From Callorhinus ursinus (taxonomy: Eukaryota; Chordata; Mammalia; Carnivora; Otariidae), in the NCBI RefSeq assembly GCF_003265705.1, contig NW_020312903.1, forward strand, positions 22,570,194 to 22,634,193: a DNA stretch of 64,000 nucleotides, read 5' to 3'. The notes below the pieces were generated by a model. The model saw only the letters and a list, made by a program, of their open reading frames with translations, had not been told where the DNA came from and did no database searches. The first letter of the stretch is position 1. The number at the start of each line of letters is the position of its first letter. A program made the position numbers and the translations under genes. Positions 10,750-64,000 of this stretch are shown piece after piece.

Positions 10750-13147
10750 CACAGCAATTAAATTTTGATTATATTTACCTGTAATATGGGACCCCACAGA
10801 TCTTAAAGGATTTTGTAAGGATTACTTGGGATGATGTATATAAAAGTATTCTAAAAAGTTTAAAATTTACTACAATGTCTTTCTAATCCAAGAATATTTT
10901 CAGTGAAAATTAAAATAGAAACATAGTATTGTTAACAGAATAATGAATGTTGTTACCTTGTATTAAGTTACAGTTTTGTTTTCAAATGACTGTATTGCAG
11001 ACACTGATTCATAATATCCAGTTGAAACGTCCAAAATCAAAATTTCTTTACTTGTTTTCCAAATCACAGTTTATGTTATTTGTGCACATGTCTATTCATT
11101 TTAGTCCTTTAGAAATTCCTTGAGAATGCTCAAATCATTCATAAAAAAACATCAGTTGTCTTATTTAGCAGAAGTTGATATAACTGCCATAATTCCCAGT
11201 AAGTGCATGTGAAACCTACACAGTGTATGACATACAAATATGGCACTAATACCGAAAGTATAATACAACCTAAAAATGAAATGCATTATGTTACTGATAA
11301 ACATTACACACTGACCAGTCTGGGTAAAGGTTAACTTTGCAGAGTTCATTGTACTTTTATGAAACACTTTCATATGCGCAATCTAATCTATTCCTCAGAA
11401 CATCTTCATGAGCTGGTAAGTGTAAGACTCCTGCTTCCACACGAAAACTCTATGTATAGTTATTTATGAAGTCATTTAACATGAAATATTACTTGTCCTA
11501 AAAAGGCAATCTGTTTTGTCATGATTATGCTTTATAAGCTTCCCCCCCCATATTTTCACTTTCTCATATCATTCAGTTGAGAATTTCAGATCATTCTGTG
11601 TTCCAGGCTTCATCAAAAATTTCATGTGAGTTTTCTGAAAGTTGGCATGAAAATGGACTTGCCACAATAATGTCATGGACTTGGAGGATGCATACTTTGC
11701 TGAACTTAAATTCCATTTCTAAAATCTAGTGTTTGGTACCAGATGTGGAGAATGAATCACCATCTTTTTTATGAAGAGGGCAAGGTTTAATTAGCCTTTT
11801 TCAAAAGACTTATTATACATTTCACCTATAAACTGAAAGAAGAAAATTATGCATTTTAAAGCAGGATGAAAGTAGAGGTGATAGCCACAGCTGCTCTCGT
11901 CTCTGGCAAACCATTCTGAGAGGCTCCAGTTTCATTTGGTTCAGATGAAACACATGTTGCTCATTTATTGTACATGTGTTTCAATGTATTTTGACAAATC
12001 TGATCTAAAAATGTTACAGATGTTCCTCATTATTCTAATTTGCACTTAGTAGCAACAGACACCTATAGAACGTGTCTATATGCCAGCTGTTTCACAATAT
12101 AATTAAGAGAAAATTTAGCTATCATTAATATATGTGTTTCAATTCAATTTTAGGTATAGTTTTGTGATATAGCTAGTGAGTGATACACTTTCAACAGGTG
12201 TTCTAATTTTTTTCTGTGAATGAAGACAAAGCTTTTTTTTAAAACAGGTTTCAAATAATTTCAGGTGGACATGAAATTATTCTGATCTTAATGTCTTTTA
12301 GAGATTTGCTATTCAATGTATGGCCTGAGATCAGGCAGTGGTATTATAACTTGAGTACTTACTAGAAGTGAAGAATCTCAGGTCCTACCCTAGATCTACT
12401 GAAAGAGTCTGCATTTTAACACAATCCCCAGGTGATGTGTATACACATTAGAGTTTGACTAGCACTGTTTTAGAAGAGGTCTTACATTAAAACTCTGTTT
12501 TGTACACACATATATGCATACACAAATGGGTCAAACCTGCAACTCTATGCTATACACATCTGTTTATACAGATATTGTAAAGAGTGGGCTGGCCTGTAGA
12601 TTGAACTGTTTATTTTCTTATTATTTAATACATTAAAAAGTAACCTCACCAGTATTTTCCAAAGGCTGTCTTCCATGAATAAAAAACCCATGTTCATAAG
12701 TACTGGTGCACCACACTTTTTCATTGACTGATACATGAAGGAAACTGAAGAGCTTCTACTCCAACTTAAATCTTTTAGAATTCTCATTTTTTACTGTTTT
12801 CTGTAACTTTCTATAGAATAAAGTTGGTTGTGAACAATAGTGGATTTTATTATTACACTGCTTTGCCATGAAAAAACAAGAAGCAGGACTGCTTATAAGA
12901 TTAAAGAATTTAATTTCTTGGGAAATAAATTTGATTTTAACATATTTTACTATTGATGGTTACCTTGGGAAATGATTGTATGTTAATTAAATATATCATA
13001 CTCTAGTACTATATTATACGTATATATAATTTACTGCATTGTATTATTTAAGGTAATTATCAGTTATATCTCAATATGTGATATAAAATAAAATTTATAC
13101 TTAAAAGGACCTCTCAATCATGCTGCAAAGTAACTCAATTCCTTAAA
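10750..13147. other. Intergenic stretch downstream of PTPRQ
   Basis: AT-rich DNA with no coding exon visible. It contains one MER5-type fragment near 12315-12480. The rest is unassigned. By mammalian synteny the next gene in this direction should be MYF6, but it is not reached within the window. Confidence 0.5.
12315..12480 (+). mobile_element. MER5-type hAT DNA transposon fragment
   Basis: 'aagaatctcaggtcctaccc', 'tctgcattttaacacaatcc' and 'ccaggtgatgtgtatacac' followed by 'gactagcactg' follow the MER5A/B order, an ancient non-autonomous hAT-Charlie element. Confidence 0.65.
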
Positions 13148-14361
13148 ATTTAATTTTATTGGCCATCACATTTCCTATATGTATGTGCCAACAGAAATAA
13201 GCATAAGGTATAATTCTTATCATAGAAGAAATAGAATAACTGATACTATTTCATTTTATGATCCTTAATTGAAATCTATGACAAAATAATTTCATATAGT
13301 TCAAAACTTACTTAGTACATTGTCACTAACAAAAAGGAGGTTGAAAAATGTTAGGAAAAAAATCTCTAATTTCCTACAACCTGGTTAATCCCTTTTTTTG
13401 CAGTTCCACCAGATACACACCTCCATGATCTACTTGGGAGATGAAAAAAGATCCTTTTATGTAATCTATTCAGAAATTTCTGTTGGTACCACAGCAGCGT
13501 ATCATTAGTTTACCAGCTTGCCATACATCATACATTTCTGCCCAAGAGACCTTCCAAAACTATCAATATTAGGTTGCACAGACATCTAATAGGCAAATAC
13601 TCTGATACATTTAACCATGTATTAAATGATACAGCATAGTGGTACAACTCGTCCTGAAAAAGGTACGAATGTAGACAGTACAAAGTACTCTACAGCTCCC
13701 TATGAGCAATTGCACTGTTTCATTTTTCTTTTTGTTTTTCAAACTAAAGATCACAAAGCAACTTACATAGCCCTAAGTGTCCCTGAAGAGCTACTGTGTG
13801 TTGTATAAAGGCTGAGTAATCCCGGCAGTGTCAAGGGGTTACTGTTCAGCTGTTGGAGATCACGAGATGATATCTCAGCACTCATAAAACAGAGGATTCA
13901 AAACCCAGGGGTGTACACGGAAGTACAGAGCATTAGGACAGTCCTGGAAGTTATCCACAAGGAACATTAACACCCTGGAGGCCAAAATAACACGACCGAA
14001 TCAACATTTACAATTCTTGTTCAAGATTCAATCCAATATGTGGGGAAAATTTACCTGGAAACATTCATGCTAATCTAATGATCATTTTCTATTTGGCTCA
14101 TTCCAAAAATATGGAAGACTTCAAAAATCTCTGGGATCTCTTTTCTTAAACATTTTCAATGTGTATTCTGTACAAAACGACTATCCTGAATTAGCTATTT
14201 CCTAGAACTATTCCTAAAATGTCAATCCATTTAGTAAGGCACAGTAACAGAAACATAGACCTTTCTTTAAGGTTATGCATTTCAATTCAGAAGAATGAGG
14301 GGGAAATTTTGGCCCCCGGGGTTTGAAAATATCTTCCGGTTGTAATCTTTGGTCTGGATAT
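13148..14361 (-). other. Probable PTPRQ 3' UTR / downstream flank
   Basis: Non-coding sequence without recognisable interspersed repeats. Reading the minus strand from the stop, I see no AATAAA or ATTAAA for about 1.2 kb. The first candidates are at 13155-13160 (AATAAA on the minus strand) and 13149-13154 (ATTAAA). The real polyadenylation site is not determined. Confidence 0.35.
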
Positions 14362-56264
<41,903 letters not shown>

Positions 56265-57264
56265 CTGAAGAGGACACAGAACATTATTACTGATTATTAT
56301 TATGAAATACCATTTGGGTCTCAAAACACAGAAAAATATTTTCTTGGAATGTTTCTCAAGAATGCTAAGAAAGTGGACATACATGTTTGTTCCCCTCCTT
56401 CTCCTAGATCTCGTAAATCGGGGCTCCGCCCTTGGACCTCTTCTTCTTGCCCTCCACCTTAGTGAGCCCATGCAGTCTCGTGGTGTTAATTTTCATCTTT
56501 AGGATGATGACTACTTAATTGCTATCTATTGAACTCCAGACGTGAACATCCACTTGCCTACTAAATATCTTTATTTAGAACTGTAATTAAAATTTCAAAA
56601 TCATATCCAAAGCTGAACTTCTATAATTCCTTCCATTCAACTGCATCTTTCTACCTCTTAGTTAATGACAACTTCATTGATCTAGTTGCTCAGTCCAAAA
56701 ACTCTGCAGTAATATTTGACACTCTTTCTCTCAGAGAACACATCCACAATCTCCTAGGAAATCTTGTTGCCTCTATCTTCAAGATACACATATTTTTCTT
56801 TAAAAGAAACTAGGGAAACTAGGAGAGATAGTAATTCCAAACTATGATTAGAAAACAAAAGGAATTTGGGACATCTGGAGGAGCCAGAGAGCTAAGAAGC
56901 TATCAAAGGCTAATGGTATGGAAAGAAGAAAGGATCATCTTGCAGAAGTTCCTACTGGTCAAAGAGGGAACAACTTAAATTTTATGATGAATAAAAACTG
57001 AAATTGGTGGAAATATATTCAATATATAAAAATCCACAACTTCTAGTATTATTCAATGAAAGAGATATAAAAAAATATACAAACTTTTAATTTGTAAGCA
57101 CTGGTTATAGCCAGACTGCCATTTTCTTATTTTAAAAATCTGTAATTAAAGGGAAAAAATTAAGCATTTTTTCCTAGCTTTCTCATATGAACTGTATTTT
57201 ATGAATTAAAAAAATAGTCTTACTCAAGGCAATAAAGCACTTCTTTAGAGGAGAGTTCCATTTA

Positions 57265-57575
57265 CTTTTTTATTGTTCTGTTAATCACCATATATTACAT
57301 CATTTGTTTTGGTGTAGTGTTCCATGATTCATTGTTTGTTCATAACACCCAGTGCTCCATGCAGAATGTGCCCTCTTTAATACCCATCACCAGGCTAACC
57401 CGTCCCCCTACCCTCCTCCCCTCTAGAACCCTCAGTTTGTTTTTCAGAGTCCATCATCTCTCCTGGTTCGTCTCCCCCTCTGACTTACTCCCCTTCATTC
57501 TTCCTCTCCTGCTATCTTCTTCTTTTTCTTTTTTCTTAAAATATGTTGCGTTATTTGTTTCAGAAGTACAGATCT
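57265..57575 (-). mobile_element. Truncated carnivore L1 3' end, antisense
   Basis: 'taatcaccatatattacatc', 'atgattcattgtttgttcat' and 'taatacccatcaccaggcta'. Perfect 15-bp direct repeats ggagagttccattta at 57250-57264 and 57576-57590. Confidence 0.95.
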
Positions 57576-58469
57576 GGAGAGTTCCATTTAATAAGTGTGG
57601 AAGGAATAATACAATTAGAAATTAGTTTTTCACTGCTAATAAAATAATTGATTTAGGTAACAATCATAAATCTATCCTCAATGATTAAGAGGAAGGTTGA
57701 TAGGGAATCGGATATCAACAGGACACTAGACTATCATCCTACAGATTATTTGCTAGTAATAACAAGGGGGGGAAAAACCAACTTTCCAATGAAGGTTCAT
57801 GCTGTTATGACAACTAAAACTCACTGATCAATTTTAACATCATTGAAATGTGACAACCAGATGTTATATGCCTCCTGATGAGAGGTGTTTTAATCTAGGC
57901 AGCAACACCTGCAAAATATCTTTGCTGAAAATGAATATTCAAACCTTTAGATCTTATTTCTAATTTATAAGAAGTAGAAGAAGGAGGAAAAAAATTAAAT
58001 CACACCAAGAGAAAGCAATCAAACAGATTCAGAATATGGGACCTCCTATAGAACAACTCATGTGTTTGCCCTAATGAATCTATGGCATGGAGGGGAAAAG
58101 GGGAAGAATAAAAGACAGTAAGAGACACAACAATAAAAATAATCTATGAACCTCTTATTGGGGTCCTGGTTCAGACATACTATGAAGAAAAAAAAAACAG
58201 AAGATGATTTGAAAATGTATAGAGTATTATATAACATTAAGGATTTATCATTAATTTTATCTAACTGTGACAATAGAAATGTTCTTACTAGAGAAACATA
58301 CTAAATAGTGGAATATAATGCTTTGTGCGATTTATTTTAAAATACTTCACAAATAAAAGAACACATACATAAATAAAACAAATGTAACACAATGTTAAAA
58401 ATTATTACACTTAATTAGTAAGTATTTGGGGGTTCATTATACTATTCAAAACTTTGTGTATGCTGTATT

Positions 58470-59560
58470 CATTTTTCATCCCGTCTGCTGCCAGGATCCT
58501 GAGCCAGGCCACCACCCTGCTTTGCATGAATTATTGTATAGACATCTAACAAGTCTTCTTGTAGTCACCCTTGTCCTTTTTAAAATATTACCTTTCTACT
58601 TAAAATCCTCCTCATCTCTCACAGGGAAAAGCCAAAGTCCTTCCAATGGCCTCTGGTTCCTCATTAACTCTCTGACTCCCTGTTATCTCTCTGACTTCCC
58701 CTTCAATTTCCACCTTCCTCACTCCGCTGGAGCCAGACTGGCCTCCCTGTTGCTCTTGGAACATACCAGATCATGGGGCATTTGCACAAGCTTTTCCCTG
58801 TGCTTGGAAAGGTATTTCTCTTGTGTATCTATCTGAGTAGCCACTTCATAACCTTCAAGGGTTTGCTCAAATATCACCTTCTCAATGAAGCCCAAACGGA
58901 CCAAATATATGTGTCCCTCCAAAATTCTTATGTTGACGCCCTAGCCTCTCAGTGTGACTGTATTTGGAATTAGGAAGTAACTAACATTAAATGAGGTCAT
59001 AAGGGCTGGGCCCCAATCCAATAGACTTAGTGTTCTTATAACAAGAGACACCAGAAAGCTAGCTCTCTCCCTCTGTGCACATGTACTGAGGAAAGGTCCT
59101 ATGAGAACACAGTAAGAAGGAGGCCTTCTGCCAGCCAGGAAGAGAGCCCTCACCACAGAACTAACTTACTGGAACTTGGTTCTTAGATTTCTAGCATCCA
59201 GGACTGTGAGCAAAATTTCTGTTTAAGCCACACAGCCTATATGGTAATTTGTTATGCTAGACTAAGCACACTAAGACATCATCCTATTTAAAATCAAAAG
59301 CTCCAACTTCCTCACTTCTGCCTTCCCCCTTCTACATCCTCTACACTCCATTCTACTTTTTCCCTCCATTGCTCTTATCAGACTTTAATATATCTTATAA
59401 TAAATTTATTTATGATCCTCATTGTTCATTGTCTGTCCAGAATGTAAAGACAGGAGTCTTCGTTTTATTCAAAACTGTATTCCCAGTTCTGAGAATAATA
59501 CCAGATACATAATAAATACTCAATAAATATTTGCTAAGTTTGCTAGTGAATATAAATGTT
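58470..59560 (+). mobile_element. L2 LINE 3' region, interrupted by an LTR
   Basis: 'ggcctctggttcctcattaa', 'catggggcatttgcacaagc', 'aagggtttgctcaaatatca' and 'ccttctcaatgaagcccaaa' are L2. It resumes after 59280 with 'cctatttaaaatcaaaagct' and ends 'tactcaataaatatttgcta'. Confidence 0.85.
58898..59280 (+). mobile_element. MaLR-like solitary LTR (MLT1/MST type) nested in L2
   Basis: 'gtgtgactgtatttggaatt', 'aaatgaggtcataagggctg', 'ccaatccaatagacttagtg', 'gagccctcaccacagaacta', 'tttctgtttaagccacacag' and 'tttgttatgctagactaagc' give the familiar MaLR-type LTR order. Non-coding. The exact subfamily is not determined. Confidence 0.7.
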
Positions 59561-60871
59561 GGTTTTGAAATATATACTAAAAATTTTCAGGTTGAAGATC
59601 AAGCATTGAAACAAATAAGAAATGCAAGATACTTATCATTTACTTAGAAACAACTATTATAGTTGTAACCATTTCTAAGTTATATGAGTTATAATTTATA
59701 ATTTTACTGTAAAAAGTACAAAAGTTAAGTGACAAAATAAAATAGGTTAACTACCTGTATAACATGCAAGAATTAGTGTTTTATCTTTTTTCCCTGGGTT
59801 GGTGCTTATGAAATGTTAACAATAGGAAAGGGTTCCTATGGCTATTTTGCCTGGTAGATTCGAATGAATACTGAATCTTAAAAATAGTTGCCAGAGTTTC
59901 ATGGTTATCTAGATCTCCAGCTAAGTTTAGGAGACTATAAAGCAGCAAGTAGCTCATACAGTATTTTAGATACCCCTTTTTAAAATATATTAACATGTGA
60001 ATGGCTTGTTTTATGAATTTTCACAGGCTGACTCTAATTGGATGTGCATGGGAAAGGAAATACATGAAGATGAATAAAGAATCCTCTTTATCAGGTAATA
60101 CTGGATCACCGGACCTTAGAACCCAGTGGGGGGAAAAAATGGTTTCACAGACCACAAAAAAAAATGTTTCAGATTAGATTATCATTTCAAACACTAGCCA
60201 AGTGAAGTGAGGAAATGACATACAATGTATTAATAAACAGTATGTAATCCTTTGGGGTACATGTATTACAAATGTACTAGTAGGAAAGGACAAAGTGTAC
60301 CATGACTGTCCAGTACAAATTCTGATTCACTGTCATGCATATACCCACAGAGCATTACCATCCAAAATGAAGTCACTTCTCCAAATCCTTCCATAGGAAA
60401 TGGAATTCTTTCACTTGAAAATATAAACATGATTCTCTCTGTAATAAGCAGAAGTCATTTCCTGACTAGACTTAAAGTCCTAAGAAAGGTCACATTAAAT
60501 TATGTTTTATTTGCATAATAAAATGTACTGCTGTAATTAAGCAAACATAATTTTAAAGCACTAAATTTCAAAGTGTTTTTTGATTGAAATCTGATTTAAG
60601 CCCGTTTTATAACTCTAAGAAGAAGCTGAATTAAATGAGTTATAAAGCTCATAGGACATATCTGGCTCTTGACATAGATGTATGTCATGTGAAAGATCTA
60701 ATATTATTATTAATCTTAAAAGAAAACAACTTGTTATACAGAACTTAAGTATAAGGATCTCTTCTTCTCTTTTGGACAGTACTATTCATCCAGATATTCA
60801 AGTACTGAACAAAGAATTTATTAAAAGTCATTCAATTTCATAACTGAAGAAATGTAAGTTAAAACACACTA

Positions 60872-61084
60872 GGGGCACCTGGGTGGCTCATCAGTTAAGC
60901 ATCTGTCTGTGGCTCTGGTCCTGGGGTCCTGGGATGCAGCCCTGCATTGGCCTCCTTACTCAGCAGGGAGCCTGCTTCTCCCTCTCCCTCTGTCCTCCCC
61001 CTACTGGTGTTCTCTCTCTCTCAAATAAATAAAATCCTTAAAAATAAATAAAATAAATAAAATAAAATAAAATAAAATAAAATA
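60872..61084 (+). mobile_element. CAN-SINE with long AAAAT tail
   Basis: 'aggggcacctgggtggctca' to 'ctctcaaataaataaaatcc', then repeated AAATA/AAAAT units to 61084. Target duplications are not clear. Confidence 0.93.
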
Positions 61085-61419
61085 ACCTAGACATATTATT
61101 TTCATGCATCAGTTTGGCAAAATATTAAAAGTAGACAATAAACAGTGGTTTCCAGGGTGTAAGGAAACACTTATTCATTGCTAAAAAAAAAGGAATGTGC
61201 AAAAGTAAAGCATACTCATGTCTGAATGCTAATCTCCAAAAGCTAAGAGGAAATGATGATAAGAAAACAGCTGGAAGTAATTAAAAATGTTGGGAAGAGA
61301 AAAAGGTACAGCAAGGATAGGAAGTCTGTGGGAGCAGAAAACTCATCAAGAGCAGTGCAACTGCAACCGACTCGGACACTTAGCGACTTCCAGGCAATGC
61401 GTACAGCAGTTACTAGCAC

Positions 61420-61620
61420 AGCACTGGCCTGAGTCAGGCTGCCTGGATCTAAAAGCTGCTGCTGCCCTGTCCTAGCTCTGTAACCTCGGGCAAGTTGCTA
61501 AAAGACCCATCCTTCCGATTTCTTACCAATAAATTGAGGACACCTATAAATAGGGGGTTATGTTAATAGGGTTGTGAATAATATGTGGGGTTATACATAA
61601 AAATATTCATAAAAGCCTTG
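61420..61620 (+). mobile_element. MIR SINE
   Basis: 'gtcaggctgcctggatctaa', 'ctagctctgtaacctcgggc' and 'aagttgctaaaagacccatc' match MIR. Confidence 0.8.
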
Positions 61621-61643
61621 GCACATGAATAATTCTCTTTATT

Positions 61644-61835
61644 GGGACGCCTGGGTGGCTCAGTCGGTTAAGCATCTGCCTTCGGCTCAGGTCATGATCC
61701 CAGAACCCTGCAATCGAGTCCCGCATTGGGGGGGAGGGTCCCTGCTCAGATTCTCCCTCTGCCTGCCACTCCCCCTGCTTGTGTTACCTCTCTCGCTGTG
61801 TCTCTCTCTGACAAATAAAATCTTTGGAAAAAAAT
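61644..61835 (+). mobile_element. CAN-SINE
   Basis: 'gggacgcctgggtggctcag' to 'gacaaataaaatctttgg'. Direct repeats aataattctctttatt (61628-61643) and aataattatctttatt (61836-61851). Confidence 0.95.
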
Positions 61836-61879
61836 AATAATTATCTTTATTAATAAACATTTCATATTTATTTGTCATT

Positions 61880-62040
61880 CATTCATCTGATTTAATCTTC
61901 CAGTTAACTTATGAGGTAGGCATTATTATTTTCATTTTGGAAATAAGATTTCAGAAATTAATTTGTTAAAGTAACAAACCCAAGGCCACATAAATTCAAT
62001 ATATACCCATACTGCCTGAAATATGCCTGTCTGACTGCAA
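61880..62040 (-). mobile_element. MIR SINE, antisense
   Basis: 'cttatgaggtaggcattatt', 'caaacccaaggccacataaa' and 'gcctgtctgactgcaaag' match reversed MIR. Confidence 0.68.
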
Positions 62041-63058
62041 AGTTTATGAGGTTCAGCACCACATTACCACTGCCTCGTTAACATCATAAAACTTTCCTCA
62101 TTCATCTGGTGTCTTGGGGGCAAATGATCCTTTTGCTGCAAAAAAAAAAAAAAAATACATAGCGACTCCCGATTTCTGTTTCTAAATGAGCATATTGGAA
62201 CTTCTCATTGTTAGCACAGTAATTAAATGAGAAGTGTTATGACAAAAGAAAACAATCACAGAGTGCCTTTGCCATGGGGTTTAAGATTTCATCTTGTTCA
62301 GCTTTAATGAAGCCCGGTAAGGTGTAGAAAGCAGTGTCTGATTTTCAAATCACAGGAATCCTCTATAATTAAACCTTATAATCAAAACATTGCCTACGAG
62401 CAGTTTCCATAAACTGATGTGCCCAAAGAGGATTTTTAAAAAGAGTTTAAGAAGGATTTTCATGAGTTTTGATAGTAAAAATGTTAATGCTCATTCTGAG
62501 TGAAAACAAAATCAAATAAGTTGTAGGTATTTCTTTAGGATTAAAATAATGGCATATGTCATTTCCCCTGTTTATTCCTACAGGTCATGAAGATTTCCCT
62601 AAGTGCAAACTCCTCTTCCACACACTCATCCTTATTCAGCAAAGCCCTGCCTGGCCCCTTCTCACTTGTGCTTTTGTTAACCCTTTTCAATAAACTTAAA
62701 CCTTTTAGTTGATTAGTCTATGGTGATTCTTTTGCCCCTAATTTTAACTTCAAAATAATAGTATCCATAAGAGGCCCAACCACTATCAAAATGGTCTGTC
62801 TTAGAAATGTACACTCTATACTAACTTAAAAAGACAGCCTTGCAAAGGCTCTTAAATCCTGAAGATTTTACTTAGCTTGGAGCTCACTGCCTGTGCTATG
62901 CTAAATACCAGTGAAGGAATGTATATCCACAGGTGGTTTGAGGACCTAGATGGGCTCTTCACTTCTTTCACTGAAGTCTGAGATCACATACACACATAAG
63001 TTCTCAGCAGGCTTGTGAGGAATGTTGGGAGCCTCTAGCCTGTTGCAAATGGTATCAT

Positions 63059-63541
63059 CTATCCTAATACATGACATATTTGAGATAAACAAGGGCTCAA
63101 ACAACCATTGTAATATTCTGATAATGCCAGGGTAATTACATCAATGCATTTTACTATATGGTTGCTCCCATTCTCACAGCCATGAGACCATTCTTGCCGC
63201 TGACTAATGTAGAAATAATCAAGTTTTTTTCCTTTTTGAATTCTATTACTTCTTCCTTGGCAATGTTTGTTTTTCTCCCCCCTCAAAACTTGTATGACTC
63301 CATGGTCTTTTATTAATGTCAAATCATGGACCAGGGCCATTTCTGGAGTGTACTCTTTGGTTCCTGGCCCATCAAACTGAATCTGATATCCACAGAACCA
63401 TAAGATCCAAATCTCCAGGTAAAATGTGAGGACAGAAATTGATGGTAGTAAATCCATTAACCAGCTAGATGACTGGGCTACTTTTCCAGACGTTGAGGAA
63501 TTCTGCTCCAATGGTCCATTCCATACTCCAAAGGTGCACAT
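63059..63541 (-). other. Unassigned 160-codon open reading frame
   Basis: An ATG-started open frame in the PTPRQ intron. Its composition (many Trp, Cys and Ser, no obvious domain) does not match any family I recognise. No splice context joins it to PTPRQ. It may be a decayed coding remnant of an old transposable element, or chance. No function is proposed. Confidence 0.25.
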
Positions 63542-64000
63542 CTCATTTCATCACAACTCAGGGTGGCACTTCTAATTATTTTCTCCACTCCTGCCTGTCA
63601 TGGTTTTACTAACTATAAATGACTATCTTGATAGCAGAACTCCATGTGGTCAATCCAGAATAAGACTATAGTGCCATTATTTATCAGAAGAGAGTCCACG
63701 GAAGAAAATCTAAGGAGAAGCTTGAAAGGCTGCCCTTATGTCCCTGGTCTACAAATAATATATGATGTATGGGACCCTTCCTTGTAACTACTTGTAACTG
63801 CCCCCTACCAACCCAATGGCTTTCTACCTTATATGTTGAATCTACGTTTCACCAGTGCTTAATTTTGACCAGATCCTATGCTCTGTGCTTTGTTCCACAT
63901 TTTGCATCCCCTTTAGACTCCTGCTGTTACCAGGGCACACAAACATTAGTACCTGGATGACTGGGGTGGGGATAGTCATGATTTCAAAGAAGGAACCAGA

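Larger units (their letters stand above)
1243..10750 (-). mobile_element. Old L1 fragment, antisense, split by younger insertions
   Basis: Antisense L1 text appears at 1243-1310 ('aactttattgaactataatttacatg') and 1593-1959 ('tttgcatttccttgatgactaatgat'). It resumes at 9220 ('taacagtgtcctttgaagagcag', 'gaatagaagttgtgacag'). The two halves abut across the younger L1 at 1960-9219, so they are one pre-existing element. CAN-SINEs at 1311-1592 and 9744-9946 also interrupt it. Its far end is uncertain. Confidence 0.8.
56265..64000 (-). other. PTPRQ intron upstream of the transmembrane exon (runs off the window)
   Basis: No convincing exon found. Contains an inverted L1 tail (57265-57575), an L2 split by an LTR (58470-59560), CAN-SINEs at 60872-61084 and 61644-61835, MIRs at 61420-61620 and 61880-62040, and an unassigned 160-codon open stretch at 63059-63541. 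Confidence 0.55.

Noticed and set aside
1..10750. MYF6 coding sequence expected downstream of PTPRQ
   Set aside because: No basic helix-loop-helix coding sequence is visible in either strand; the gene probably lies beyond position 1.
57225..57650. A possible PTPRQ exon just upstream of the transmembrane exon, with 'attagcag' acceptor, 'gtaaga' donor and matching phase
   Set aside because: The open stretch would be split by the L1 insertion at 57265-57575 between its target duplications, and the encoded residues do not resemble a fibronectin-III end. Treated as chance.

Overview
This is vertebrate, and specifically carnivoran, genomic DNA: an AT-rich mammalian gene body with split exons and heavy interspersed repeats. 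At least sixteen tRNA-Lys-type CAN-SINE copies are present (head 'ggggcgcctgggtggctcag', tail rich in CT and AAATAAA), with carnivore L1 3' ends and one L1 of full length. The CAN-SINE body text ('ccgaaggcagacactta', 'gagcagggagcc') fits a caniform, probably an arctoid such as a bear, seal or mustelid, better than a cat. The species is not resolved.

The only protein gene I can support is the 3' part of PTPRQ, the stereociliary receptor-type phosphatase, on the minus strand. Twelve exons between 56264 and 14362 join in phase at every junction into 403 codons plus a stop. In order they encode the transmembrane helix (56165-56264), a juxtamembrane segment (53128-53256), a 27-nt microexon (39282-39308), a cytosolic linker (38561-38642), and one tyrosine-phosphatase domain spread over seven exons (35314-35404, 29137-29213, 24379-24513, 24058-24183, 23558-23706, 19769-19904, 14644-14767). 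A 12-codon last exon (14362-14399) ends in Thr-Thr-Met. The ectodomain exons lie above 56264. I found none convincingly up to 64000, so that intron is at least 7.7 kb here.

Layout: 1-1242 is intergenic with a MIR. 1243 to about 10750 is an old antisense L1, split by a younger antisense L1 of full length (1960-9219) that itself carries a CAN-SINE (8031-8234). 10750-14361 is the PTPRQ downstream flank and probable 3' UTR. From 14362 onward everything is PTPRQ exons and introns. The introns hold CAN-SINEs, L1, L2 and MIR fragments, a MER5-type fragment, a MaLR-like LTR and five long CA/TG microsatellites.

In mammals PTPRQ is followed by MYF6 and MYF5, whose distal enhancers are known to lie far upstream among or inside neighbouring genes. 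Part of this window may therefore regulate those genes; this is inference from synteny. The most unusual structural signals are a 58-bp near-perfect inverted repeat inside one intron (36506-36563 with 38405-38462) whose two differences both become G:U pairs in PTPRQ pre-mRNA, an inverted pair of L1 tails flanking the transmembrane exon, and a 15-bp perfect hairpin at 26870-26904. I see no prokaryotic features, CRISPR arrays, tRNA or rRNA genes.
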